From the NCBI GenBank assembly GCA_017610485.1, contig JAFCBY010000023.1, forward strand, positions 1 to 12,883: a DNA stretch of 12,883 bases, read 5' to 3'. Both the position numbers and the translations under genes were made by a program. Source of the stretch: Candidatus Falkowiibacteriota bacterium. GTDB lineage: Archaea; Iainarchaeota; Iainarchaeia; Iainarchaeales; GCA-2688035. Under the pieces are notes generated by a model, which made no database searches, had not been told where the DNA came from, and worked only from the letters and a program-made list of their open reading frames with translations. Shown piece by piece: positions 1 to 5,615 of this stretch (position 1 is the first letter of the stretch; the number at the start of each line of letters is the position of its first letter).

Positions 1-23
1 TAAGTTATACCAATATTATATTA

Positions 24-272
24 GTGATTTGTTTGAGTAAGAATGTTCTTGAAACCAGAATGACCAGCAAAGGCCAGGTCCTGATTTTAAAGGAAATAAG
101 GGAAAGACTTGGCTTGAGCAAAAGGCAGCAATTCATTGAGAGAACCGAAGACAACAAGGTTATTCTTGAGCCTGTTCCAAACCTAGTAGAGTTGGGCGGA
201 ACCCTGAAAAGCATGGGCAAAAACAAAAGCATTAAACAGCTTATGAAGGAAGTAAAAGAAGGATGGGATTAA
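24..272 (+). CDS. AbrB/VapB-family antitoxin (swapped-hairpin DNA-binding protein)
   Basis: This is a short protein of up to 82 residues. Near the N-terminus it carries the AbrB/MazE-type signature TSKGQV followed by LKEIRERLGL, the swapped-hairpin DNA-binding fold that forms dimers. The usual IPKEIRE segment is ILKEIRE here, so the family proline is replaced by leucine. The C-terminal ~35 residues are charged and resemble the toxin-wrapping tail of VapB antitoxins. The start is uncertain: GTG at 24 or TTG at 33 leaves a normal number of residues before TSKGQ, while ATG at 60 would leave only one. The PIN-domain gene follows after a single base, so the two are almost certainly cotranscribed and translationally coupled. 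Antitoxins of this kind usually repress their own promoter, but only 23 bases of upstream sequence are visible, so the operator cannot be assessed. Confidence 0.85.
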   Translation: MICLSKNVLETRMTSKGQVLILKEIRERLGLSKRQQFIERTEDNKVILEPVPNLVELGGTLKSMGKNKSIKQLMKEVKEGWD

Positions 273-273
273 A

Positions 274-660
274 GTGTTAGTAATAGACACTTATGCTCTC
301 TTCGAATGGCTTGTCTACCAAAACCAAAAATACAAGAGACACTTTGAAGAAATCAACGAAGAAGGCGCTTTCATCACCGAATTGGTTCTGATGGAATTCT
401 ACCACAAGGTTCTGCACAGTGCAGGAAAAGAAGAAGCAGATAGGCTTTTTAATACTATAATGGCAAAAACAGAAACAATCAAGCTAAACACTGAAAGAAT
501 CAAAAAAACAGGCATAAAAAGAAGCCAAACACTAAAGCAAAAGAAAAAGCTTTCCTACGCAGACTGCCTCAACCTCGTAATAGCAGAGGAATTCAACGCA
601 AAGGTTTTGACAGGTGACAAAGAATTCAAAGGAATGCAAAACACGGAATTTGTGGAATGA
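274..660 (+). CDS. PIN-domain ribonuclease toxin, VapC-like
   Basis: The protein has 128 residues, the normal length for a single-domain VapC. Its four PIN acidic positions can be picked out: D5 in the N-terminal VIDTYALF strand, E41 in the LVLMEFYH helix, D97 in LSYADCLN, and D115 in VLTGDKEF. In this family they coordinate Mg2+ for endoribonuclease cleavage, often of tRNA or rRNA; the actual target here is unknown. The start is GTG at 274, one base after the antitoxin stop, which places VIDT at the very N-terminus as PIN proteins require. Toxicity and partnership with the preceding AbrB-type protein are inferred from gene order and family. The gene is rich in AAA and ATA codons, like the nitroreductase and unlike the thermosome, which is compatible with accessory DNA. 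No residue loss or frameshift is evident. Confidence 0.87.
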   Translation: MLVIDTYALFEWLVYQNQKYKRHFEEINEEGAFITELVLMEFYHKVLHSAGKEEADRLFNTIMAKTETIKLNTERIKKTGIKRSQTLKQKKKLSYADCLNLVIAEEFNAKVLTGDKEFKGMQNTEFVE

Positions 661-923
661 CAAAATGCAGGATATTACTTGCTAAAAACCATCAAAATTA
701 AGGCAAAAAAAAACCCAAAACCGCCTTTTTGCAAGTGTAAAACTTAGTAACAGTTTAAGATTTTCCTTTGGACTTTTTGAAATTGGTCTCTGTTCGTCAA
801 AATAAATACGTTTAAGCGACTTTGTGCGTTTCAACAAAAACCGGTGGTTAAATCTCTAAAACCTCTTAAAATAGCTACAATCACTAAAATTCGCACTCCA
901 AGGGGATAAATTTAAACTGTTAC

Positions 924-953
924 AAAACTTATAACAAGTAAAACTTTTAGACA
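924..953 (+). repeat. Diverged direct repeat, copy A (upstream of nitroreductase)
   Basis: The segment beginning AAAACTTATAAC and continuing AAGTAAAACTTTT matches the segment at 1641-1671 at roughly four of five positions, in the same orientation. The two copies bracket the nitroreductase gene. They may be duplicated promoter elements or the traces of an insertion; AT-richness lowers the significance. Confidence 0.45.
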
Positions 954-1057
954 GCGAAATTAGGGCATTTGAAAACGATATAATTCCATAAGCAGACTGT
1001 ATAAAAAAAGATAATTATGTTATTTTAAAAATAGGACATAGTTTGTTATAAAAAATA

Positions 1058-1063
1058 GGTGAT
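1058..1063 (+). promoter_or_regulatory. Shine-Dalgarno GGTGAT that sets the nitroreductase start
   Basis: GGTGAT is the complement of the 16S 3' end sequence ATCACC and lies seven bases before the ATG at 1071. The same motif at the same distance precedes the ATG at 4084. It argues against the longer starts GTG 1059 and ATG 1062, which would overlap the motif. Confidence 0.65.
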
Positions 1064-1070
1064 GGATCAC

Positions 1071-1586
1071 ATGGATGTTGAAAAGGCAATTGATATAAGA
1101 AAAAGCATAAGGAAATATCAAGATAAACAAGTATCTCAAGAAATAATAATTAAACTTCTTGATGCTGCAAGAAAAGCACCCTCAGCACATAACACCCAAT
1201 CGCACAAATATTTTATTGTCAAAGATGAAGAAACCATGAAAAAATTAAAGAAGGCTAATGCATTCAAACAACCTTTTGTTTATGATGCCCCTCTAATAAT
1301 CATCTGCTGTGCAAACCCTTCACTATACCCCAAACCCATAGAAGTTGATGATAAATCTGAGAATTATGCCCATGAAGATCTATCAATTGCTTCTTCTTTC
1401 TTAGTCTTACAAGCTACCGAATTAGGTCTTGGTACTGTATTTGTAGCCTGGATGCACCGTGAAAAAATAAAAAAAATACTTAAATTACCTAAAAACTATA
1501 TCATCCCTTTCGCAATCTTAATAGGATATCCTGCTGAAGAACCCGCCCAAAAACCTAGAAAAGATTTAAACGAAATAATATTCTAA
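1071..1586 (+). CDS. Nitroreductase-family FMN-dependent oxidoreductase
   Basis: From the ATG at 1071 the protein has 171 residues, typical of small single-domain nitroreductases. It begins MDVEKAIDIRKSIRKY, whose basic cluster contacts the FMN phosphate in this family. It continues with APSAHNTQSHKYFIV, the second flavin-contact motif, and LSIASSFLVLQATELGLGTVFVAW, the GLGT dimer and flavin segment. It ends in the ILIGYPAEEPAQKPRK closing motif. Such enzymes are homodimers that use NAD(P)H to reduce nitro groups, quinones or flavins; the substrate cannot be deduced. The start follows from the GGTGAT at 1058-1063. The gene stands alone between two diverged direct repeats, and it is clearly richer in A and T, with many ATA, TTA and AGA codons, than the thermosome next door. 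That suggests later acquisition, though this is an inference from composition only. Confidence 0.88.
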   Translation: MDVEKAIDIRKSIRKYQDKQVSQEIIIKLLDAARKAPSAHNTQSHKYFIVKDEETMKKLKKANAFKQPFVYDAPLIIICCANPSLYPKPIEVDDKSENYAHEDLSIASSFLVLQATELGLGTVFVAWMHREKIKKILKLPKNYIIPFAILIGYPAEEPAQKPRKDLNEIIF

Positions 1587-1640
1587 AGGCCATTTTAACT
1601 TAGCCACCCAACCCCAAAATAAGCCCTTTTTTGCGATTAT

Positions 1641-1671
1641 AAACCTTATAACGAGTAAAGCTTTTTAAACA
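1641..1671 (+). repeat. Diverged direct repeat, copy B, overlapping the thermosome promoter
   Basis: AAACCTTATAAC then GAGTAAAGCTTTTTAAAC matches copy A at 924-953. The last part, CTTTTTAAAC at 1661-1670, is also the best TATA-box candidate for the thermosome gene, so the repeat may simply be a shared promoter core. Confidence 0.45.
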
Positions 1672-1755
1672 TTGTTATCCATCAATTCATTAACTAAATT
1701 TCTTTTTTATTGGCCAGGAAAGGCCTTTTTGAGAGACTTTAACTAAAAACGGAGT

Positions 1756-1760
1756 GTGAT
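1756..1760 (+). promoter_or_regulatory. Ribosome binding site of the thermosome gene
   Basis: GTGAT lies six bases before the ATG at 1767, within the longer run GGAGTGTGAT. It fits the GGTGAT-type signal seen at other genes in this window and supports the chosen start. Confidence 0.55.
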
Positions 1761-1766
1761 GTAATA

Positions 1767-3413
1767 ATGGCTGAAGCAGGACAGCAACCAATGGTTTTCC
1801 TTTCAGAGGGAACCAAGAGAACAAGGGGCAAGGACGCCCAGAGAATAAACATTTTGATTGCAAAGGCTGTTGCCAACGCTGTCAAAAGCACATTGGGCCC
1901 GAAGGGAATGGACAAAATGATTGTCGATGACTTGGGAGATGTGACAATTTCAAATGATGGCGCGACCATCCTTGATGAGATAAGCATTGAGCACCCGATT
2001 GGGAAGATTATGGCAGAGGTTGCCAAAACACAGGATGACGAGGTTGGAGACGGAACAACCACGGCTGTTGTTCTTGCAGGAGGCCTTTTGAAGGGCGCAG
2101 AAAACCTGCTTGACGACGACATTCACCCAAGCGTTATTGTAAAGGGCTACAGGCTTGCCTCCAAAAAGGCAATCGAGTTTGCCGAAAAGTGCGCTGACGA
2201 GGTCGCGTTTTCCGACAAGAAAACACTGAGGAATATTGCAATGACCTCGATGACCGGCAAGGCAGCCGAGTCCACAGAAAAGCTTTCAGACATTGTTGTT
2301 GAGGCTCTAACCCAAATCGTGGACCAGGAAGGCGACAAGGTCGACATTGACATAGAGAACGTCAAGGTTGAGAAAAAGCAGGGCGCCTCCCTTGGAGAAA
2401 GCGAGCTGATTCAGGGAATTGTCATAGACAAAGAGATTGTCCACAGCGGAATGCCAAAAAAGGCTGAGGATGCAAAGATCGCGTTGATTGACACTGCTTT
2501 GGAAGTCAAAAGCACTGAGACAGACGCAAAGATTGAGATAACAAGCCCTGAGCAAATGCAGGCATTCCTCGACCAGGAAGAATCAATGCTCAGGAAAATG
2601 GTTGACTCAATCAAGAATGCCGGAGCCAATGTGGTCGTATGCCAGAAGGGCATTGACGATTTGGCACAGCATTTCCTTGCAAAGGAAGGAATCCTCGCGG
2701 TTCGAAGGGTCAAAAAGTCCGACATGGATGCTTTGGTCAGGGCAACCGGCGGCAAGGTCGCCACAAGGCTAGATAGCCTTGACAAAGGAGACCTGGGAAA
2801 CGCAAAGCTCGTTCAGGAGAAAAAGATTGCCGGAGACTCCATGGTCTTTGTCGAGGGCTGCAAGAACCCGAAGAGCGTTTCTCTTCTGGTAAGGGGCGGC
2901 TCAGAGCACGTTGTTGACGAGGCCGAGAGGGCAATTCATGATGCGCTGATGTCAACCGCGACCGCAATAAAGAACGGCAAGATTGTTTCCGGAGGCGGAA
3001 GCATTGAGGTTGAAATCGCAATGCAGCTGAGAGACTATGCAAAAAGCGTTGGCGGCAGGGAACAGCTTGCTGTTGAGGCATTTGCAGACACTTTGGAGGA
3101 AATCCCAAGGACCCTGGCTGAAACAGCAGGAATGAACCCCTTGGACACCATTGTGAACCTGAGGAGCAAGCACGCCGCAAAGGACGGGAAGTACATTGGC
3201 GTGGACGTCCTCAATGGAAAGCTCTCAAACATGAAGGACTTGAACGTCATAGAGCCACTCTCTGTGAAAACGCAGGCAATAACAAGCGGTGCAGAGGTTG
3301 CCGAGATGATCCTCAGAATTGACGACATCATCGCAGGCAGCAGCAAGGACAAGGGCGGAATGCCCCCAGGCGGAATGCCACCCGGAATGGGCGGCATGCC
3401 TGGAATGATGTAA
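1767..3413 (+). CDS. thsA: Thermosome subunit (group II chaperonin)
   Basis: This 548-residue protein is a full-length archaeal group II chaperonin subunit, which builds a double-ring ATP-driven folding chamber with a built-in helical lid. The N-terminal part shows the nucleotide-site motifs LGPKGMDKM (43-51), NDGATIL (63-69) and GDGTTT (94-99). The later part shows the hydrolysis-associated aspartate in ERAIHDAL (D392) and the GGG turn at 409-411. The C-terminus ends in a Gly-Met-Pro tail (GGMPPGGMPP and similar from about 530), the flexible segment that points into the cavity. The start is backed by the GTGAT signal at 1756. The gene appears monocistronic: a strong terminator follows 24 bases after the stop. 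Whether the genome has a second subunit, giving a hetero-oligomer, cannot be seen, so the alpha/beta naming is provisional. GC-richer codons than the preceding genes mark it as core genome. Confidence 0.98.
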   Translation: MAEAGQQPMVFLSEGTKRTRGKDAQRINILIAKAVANAVKSTLGPKGMDKMIVDDLGDVTISNDGATILDEISIEHPIGKIMAEVAKTQDDEVGDGTTTAVVLAGGLLKGAENLLDDDIHPSVIVKGYRLASKKAIEFAEKCADEVAFSDKKTLRNIAMTSMTGKAAESTEKLSDIVVEALTQIVDQEGDKVDIDIENVKVEKKQGASLGESELIQGIVIDKEIVHSGMPKKAEDAKIALIDTALEVKSTETDAKIEITSPEQMQAFLDQEESMLRKMVDSIKNAGANVVVCQKGIDDLAQHFLAKEGILAVRRVKKSDMDALVRATGGKVATRLDSLDKGDLGNAKLVQEKKIAGDSMVFVEGCKNPKSVSLLVRGGSEHVVDEAERAIHDALMSTATAIKNGKIVSGGGSIEVEIAMQLRDYAKSVGGREQLAVEAFADTLEEIPRTLAETAGMNPLDTIVNLRSKHAAKDGKYIGVDVLNGKLSNMKDLNVIEPLSVKTQAITSGAEVAEMILRIDDIIAGSSKDKGGMPPGGMPPGMGGMPGMM

Positions 3414-3436
3414 GGGCCTTAGGGCTTTAGATTAGT

Positions 3437-3477
3437 GTAGCGCCCCAGGGCGCTACTTTTCTTTTTCTTTTTTTTAT
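3437..3477 (+). terminator. Terminator of the thermosome gene
   Basis: GTAGCGCC at 3437-3444 pairs perfectly with GGCGCTAC at 3449-3456 across the tetraloop CCAG. A pyrimidine run follows to 3477, ending in eight or more T. Archaeal polymerase stops mainly on T-tracts; the added stable hairpin makes this look like a bacterial intrinsic terminator. Confidence 0.75.
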
Positions 3478-3483
3478 ATTACA

Positions 3484-3492
3484 TTTATTAAA
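3484..3492 (+). promoter_or_regulatory. TATA box for a probably leaderless transcript
   Basis: TTTATTAAA is centred about 27 bases before the ATG at 3515, the normal archaeal distance from TATA box to transcription start. No GGTGAT-type signal precedes that ATG, so the mRNA probably begins at or near the start codon. Confidence 0.5.
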
Positions 3493-3514
3493 GACTTTTA
3501 CCTAATTTTCTTCC

Positions 3515-4045
3515 ATGCAAGCAATTGCCTTGATTGGTTTGCCCAGGTGCGGCAAGGACACTGCCGCCGACTACCTTGTGAAAAAGTACGGCTTCAGCAA
3601 GGTTGTGATGAGCGACGAAAACGGCTTTGAGCTGAGAAAACAGGGTTTGGAAGACGACAAAATGGCCAGGTCCAGAATGGGAAAGGAGCTGCGCGAAAAG
3701 TTTGGTTCCGACGTTATTGCAAAGCGCTGCCTTGAAAGAGCCGAAAAAAGCGGCTTTGAAAGGGTTGTTTTTGTAGGGGCAAGAAACATCGAGGAAGTGG
3801 ATTTCTTCAAAAATGGCATTTCTGGCTTTAAAGTCGTGAAAATCGAGTCTGAGAAGGGCAAAAGGTTTGACAGAAAGAGCAAAATGGAAGGCCAGAGCAG
3901 GGAAAAGTTCTTCGAAAGGGAAACCTGGGAACGGGAAAAATTCGGTTTGGGCAAGGTTTTGAACGCCGCTGATTACACTATCGAAAATAATTCAACGATT
4001 GCCGAACTAGAAAAGGCAATAGACGAATTGATGCAGAAGCTTTAA
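3515..4045 (+). CDS. P-loop nucleotide kinase-like protein, UPF0200-like
   Basis: The 176-residue protein starts with a beta strand and P-loop, IALIGLPRCGKDTAADYL (residues 4-21), in which the usual GK[ST] is GKD followed by T16. That form is known from deoxynucleotide and dephospho-CoA kinase-like enzymes. The order of later blocks (MGKELREKFGSDVIAKRCLERA, VVFVGARNIEEVDFF, KVVKIES, a basic RFDRKSKMEG lid, ERETWEREKFGLG, NAADYTIENNSTIAEL) is what I recall for the archaeal UPF0200 family, whose substrate is not established to my knowledge. A small-molecule phosphotransferase is therefore likely, acting in the cytoplasm, but dephospho-CoA or nucleoside monophosphate as substrate would be a guess. 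It appears to be a single-gene transcript with a TATA box at 3484-3492 and no ribosome binding site. Confidence 0.72.
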   Translation: MQAIALIGLPRCGKDTAADYLVKKYGFSKVVMSDENGFELRKQGLEDDKMARSRMGKELREKFGSDVIAKRCLERAEKSGFERVVFVGARNIEEVDFFKNGISGFKVVKIESEKGKRFDRKSKMEGQSREKFFERETWEREKFGLGKVLNAADYTIENNSTIAELEKAIDELMQKL

Positions 4046-4070
4046 ATACAAAAAAGCCGTTTAAGGTTTA

Positions 4071-4076
4071 GGTGAT
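4071..4076 (+). promoter_or_regulatory. Shine-Dalgarno GGTGAT
   Basis: GGTGAT lies seven bases before the ATG at 4084, identical in sequence and spacing to the one at 1058-1063. It fixes the start of the membrane protein gene. Confidence 0.65.
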
Positions 4077-4083
4077 TCACTAA

Positions 4084-4800
4084 ATGGTTGATTACGTTGG
4101 CCAATTTGTCAGCAGCATGTATCAGGCACTGGTTGTCAATATCTGGGATGAGTTCGCAAGAATCGTTCCAGGCATTGTTGGCGCCATAATCATAGTGCTT
4201 ATTGGATGGGTACTGGCAAGAATAGTGAAGCAGGTTGTAATCAAGTTGTTGCAAAGCACCAAAATAGATCAGTGGATTGACGAGCAGAACTTGACATCAG
4301 CAATTGGCGGAAAAGAGATTTCAACCCTTGTTGGAAGCCTTACCAAATGGTATGTTTTAGGCATATTTTTGGCCCAGGCTGTCAGCTGGCTTGATCTCGA
4401 AACCTTCAAAATCTACCTTGAAAGACTCTTTGTCTTTACTGAAACCGGCCCAACCCCAATATTCTTTTCGTTGTTGGGTGCAGTGGTTGTAATGGTAGCA
4501 GGTTTGTTGGTTGCCCGCTATTTCAGGAACCTCGTTGAGGCCACAACATTCAAGCTGAAGACAGCCTTCGGCTGGGTTGTGGAGGCCATTGTTCTGATTT
4601 TCACAGGCATTCTGGCTTTGACCCTCTTAGTAGGCCCTGAGATTACAAACATCGTTGTAAGCCTGCTGGAACTGTTCTTGACGCCCTTCATTCAGGCATT
4701 TGCCTACATGCTTGCCGTAGTAGTTGGCATAAGCATTCTGGTAAATTCAAAGGAAGACTTGAAGAAGATAACACAAGAACTGAAAAAAGCATTGAAGTAA
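4084..4800 (+). CDS. Polytopic membrane protein with MscS-associated conserved TM helices
   Basis: The protein has 238 residues and about five membrane helices, roughly at 26-50, 80-102, 125-147, 162-183 and 198-220, with a short charged tail KEDLKKITQELKKALK. The first helix block, VPGIVGAIIIVLIGWVLARIVKQ, and the third, FFSLLGAVVVMVAGLLVARYFRN, have the same pattern (hydrophobic run, glycine, then A-R at the end). This is the conserved TM helix repeat found in proteins related to small-conductance mechanosensitive channels. The MscS pore helix and the soluble beta and vestibule domains are absent, so this is not a canonical MscS. Such stand-alone proteins are usually annotated as putative ion channels, and function is unproven. 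The GGTGAT at 4071 fixes the start, and a hairpin plus T-tract follows directly, so the gene is probably monocistronic. Confidence 0.75.
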   Translation: MVDYVGQFVSSMYQALVVNIWDEFARIVPGIVGAIIIVLIGWVLARIVKQVVIKLLQSTKIDQWIDEQNLTSAIGGKEISTLVGSLTKWYVLGIFLAQAVSWLDLETFKIYLERLFVFTETGPTPIFFSLLGAVVVMVAGLLVARYFRNLVEATTFKLKTAFGWVVEAIVLIFTGILALTLLVGPEITNIVVSLLELFLTPFIQAFAYMLAVVVGISILVNSKEDLKKITQELKKALK

Positions 4801-4804
4801 AAAC

Positions 4805-4846
4805 GAAAGGAAAAAATTTCCTTTCATTTCTTTCTTCTTTTTTTTA
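4805..4846 (+). terminator. Terminator of the membrane protein gene
   Basis: GAAAGGAAA at 4805-4813 pairs perfectly with TTTCCTTTC at 4817-4825 around an AAA loop, followed by a T-rich run with eight consecutive T near its end. Confidence 0.7.
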
Positions 4847-4875
4847 TTCGAATCCAGCGAAAGCCAGAGATAAGA

Positions 4876-4890
4876 TTCTTAAACAATTCC
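4876..4890 (+). promoter_or_regulatory. Promoter of the CYTH gene; 15-base motif repeated at 5432
   Basis: TTCTTAAACAATTCC contains a TATA-like TTCTTAAAC starting 30 bases before the ATG at 4906. That predicts transcription beginning at or just before the start codon (leaderless). The identical 15 bases recur at 5432-5446 upstream of the hairpin array. Confidence 0.55.
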
Positions 4891-4905
4891 GCCCCAAATT
4901 CTGGA

Positions 4906-5430
4906 ATGCTTGAAATGGAGTATGAGAAAACATACCTTGCAAAGTACCTGCCGGAGGGATTGCGCGACTGCGACAAAAAGGAAGTTTTGGACGTCTACAT
5001 TCCAAAGTCTGAAAAGCACCCAACCCTGAGAATAAGAAAAAACGGAAGCAAGTTTGAGATAACCAAGAAAGAGCCTGTTTCAGAGGACTGCTCGGAACAG
5101 GAAGAGCACACAATTCACCTGAATGAGACTGAGTTCAAGGCACTTTCAAAAACCGAGGGAAACAGAGTTAGAAAGATCCGCTACCTCTACCCATTCAAAG
5201 GAAGGGTTGCGGAAATAGATATCTTTTTAGACGGGCTGGAGGGCCTGGCCCTCGTGGACTTTGAGTTCAAGACAAGGGAAGAAAAACAGGCCTTTGAAAT
5301 GCCAGACTTCTGCCTGGCGGACGTAACACAGGACAAATTTGTTGCCGGAGGAATGCTTTGCGGAAGATCCTACAAGGACATTGAGGAAGATCTCAAAGCA
5401 TTTAACTACCAGAAATTGGCAATTGATTAA
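4906..5430 (+). CDS. CYTH-domain triphosphate tunnel protein
   Basis: This 174-residue protein fits the CYTH fold, an eight-stranded beta tunnel lined with charged residues that binds triphosphates. Visible elements are an N-terminal acidic motif (E5, E7, K8), LRIRKNGSKFEITKK (about 41-55) supplying basic residues R42, R44, K49 and K54, RVRKIRYLYPFKG (87-99), AEIDIFLDGLEGLALVDFEF (102-121) with E103, D105, D118 and E120 for metal binding, and a conserved-looking C-terminal DFCLADVTQDKFVAGGMLCGRSY. Family members include thiamine triphosphatases, inorganic triphosphatases and class IV adenylate cyclases; which activity applies is unknown. The N-terminal motif reads ExEKT rather than the usual ExExK, so the lysine is displaced by one. 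The start at 4906 fits a leaderless mRNA; ATG 4915 is possible. Confidence 0.82.
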   Translation: MLEMEYEKTYLAKYLPEGLRDCDKKEVLDVYIPKSEKHPTLRIRKNGSKFEITKKEPVSEDCSEQEEHTIHLNETEFKALSKTEGNRVRKIRYLYPFKGRVAEIDIFLDGLEGLALVDFEFKTREEKQAFEMPDFCLADVTQDKFVAGGMLCGRSYKDIEEDLKAFNYQKLAID

Positions 5431-5431
5431 C

Positions 5432-5446
5432 TTCTTAAACAATTCC
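5432..5446 (+). promoter_or_regulatory. Predicted promoter of the hairpin array and tRNA
   Basis: This is an exact second copy of the 15-base promoter-like sequence TTCTTAAACAATTCC found at 4876. It starts two bases after the CYTH stop codon. By the spacing of the first copy, transcription would begin near 5462, exactly where the GC-rich hairpin array begins. No TATA-like sequence lies at the usual distance before the tRNA itself. Confidence 0.45.
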
Positions 5447-5507
5447 CCAATCAGTTTTTACTGCGAGCCGACGCTAGTATTGTATCAGTGCGAGCGTCAG
5501 CGAGCAC

Positions 5508-5541
5508 GTGGCATCGAGTCCCGAAGGGACGAAGATGGCAC
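5508..5541 (+). repeat. Palindromic repeat element, copy 1 (H2)
   Basis: The outer arm GTGGCATC (5508-5515) pairs with GATGGCAC (5534-5541). The internal loop is GA (5516-5517) opposite GAA (5531-5533), the apical stem is GTCCC (5518-5522) with GGGAC (5526-5530), and the loop is GAA. It abuts hairpin H1. Copy 2 lies 15 bases downstream in the same orientation, and an inverted relative lies at 5756-5787. Confidence 0.75.
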
Positions 5542-5556
5542 TCAGCCCAGCCGGCA

Positions 5557-5591
5557 GTGGCATCGAGCCTCACAAGAGGCGAAGATGGCAC
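5557..5591 (+). repeat. Palindromic repeat element, copy 2 (H3)
   Basis: The outer arms GTGGCATC (5557-5564) and GATGGCAC (5584-5591) are identical to copy 1, and the internal loop is again GA opposite GAA. The apical stem is GCCTC (5567-5571) with GAGGC (5576-5580) and an ACAA loop. The changed stem bases are compensated, and the loop differs in sequence and length. Confidence 0.75.
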
Positions 5592-5615
5592 AACGATGCC
5601 ATATGTTAATTGGCT

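Larger units (their letters stand above)
661..1070. other. AT-rich intergenic stretch between vapC-like gene and nitroreductase
   Basis: No coding region stands out here on either strand. What can be seen is a weak hairpin (GCAAAAA at 703-709 with TTTTTGC at 726-732) that might end vapBC transcription, a diverged direct repeat at 924-953, a poorer third relative at 739-764, and a TATA-like run GTATAAAAAAAG near 1000-1011. That run could serve the nitroreductase as promoter, with its start about 26 bases further on. The rest of the stretch shows nothing I recognise. Confidence 0.6.
5461..5610 (+). ncRNA. Predicted structured RNA: tandem hairpins upstream of tRNA-Ile(UAU)
   Basis: The 150 bases before the tRNA are GC-rich, have no sensible coding reading, and fold into consecutive hairpins. 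H1 spans 5488-5507: GTGC/GCAC and GC/GC stems separated by a symmetric tandem GA/GA, with a GTCA loop. H2 spans 5508-5541 and H3 spans 5557-5591. H2 and H3 share outer arms GTGGCATC and GATGGCAC with one G-G mismatch, and both have an internal loop of GA opposite GAA. Their apical stems differ but each pairs perfectly: GTCCC/GGGAC in H2, GCCTC/GAGGC in H3. A further arm, GATGCCA at 5595-5601, can compete for the 5' arms. A promoter-like sequence lies at 5432-5446. I find none of the conserved blocks of RNase P RNA, SRP RNA or 5S rRNA. It could equally be a family of DNA-level palindromic repeats. Confidence 0.45.

Noticed and set aside
703..732. Terminator hairpin for the toxin-antitoxin pair
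   Set aside because: The stem GCAAAAA/TTTTTGC has only two G-C pairs and a 16-base loop in AT-rich DNA; mentioned as weak, not called.
1687..1734. GGCC hairpin followed by T5 upstream of the thermosome as a riboswitch or terminator
   Set aside because: The four-base stem GGCC/GGCC near 1710-1727 is too short to separate from chance.
2737..3180. Long minus-strand reading frames within the thermosome gene
   Set aside because: They are shadows of the GC-richer coding strand, with no start signals or recognisable domains, and they lie inside an unmistakable chaperonin gene.
5508..5591. Kink-turn (L7Ae-binding) motif in H2 and H3
   Set aside because: G-A pairs are plausible, but the internal loop has two bases opposite three, not the three-base bulge of a canonical kink-turn. 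A variant cannot be excluded.
5461..5610. RNase P RNA, SRP RNA or 5S rRNA
   Set aside because: None of the conserved sequence blocks I know for these RNAs is present, and the region is too short for the first two.
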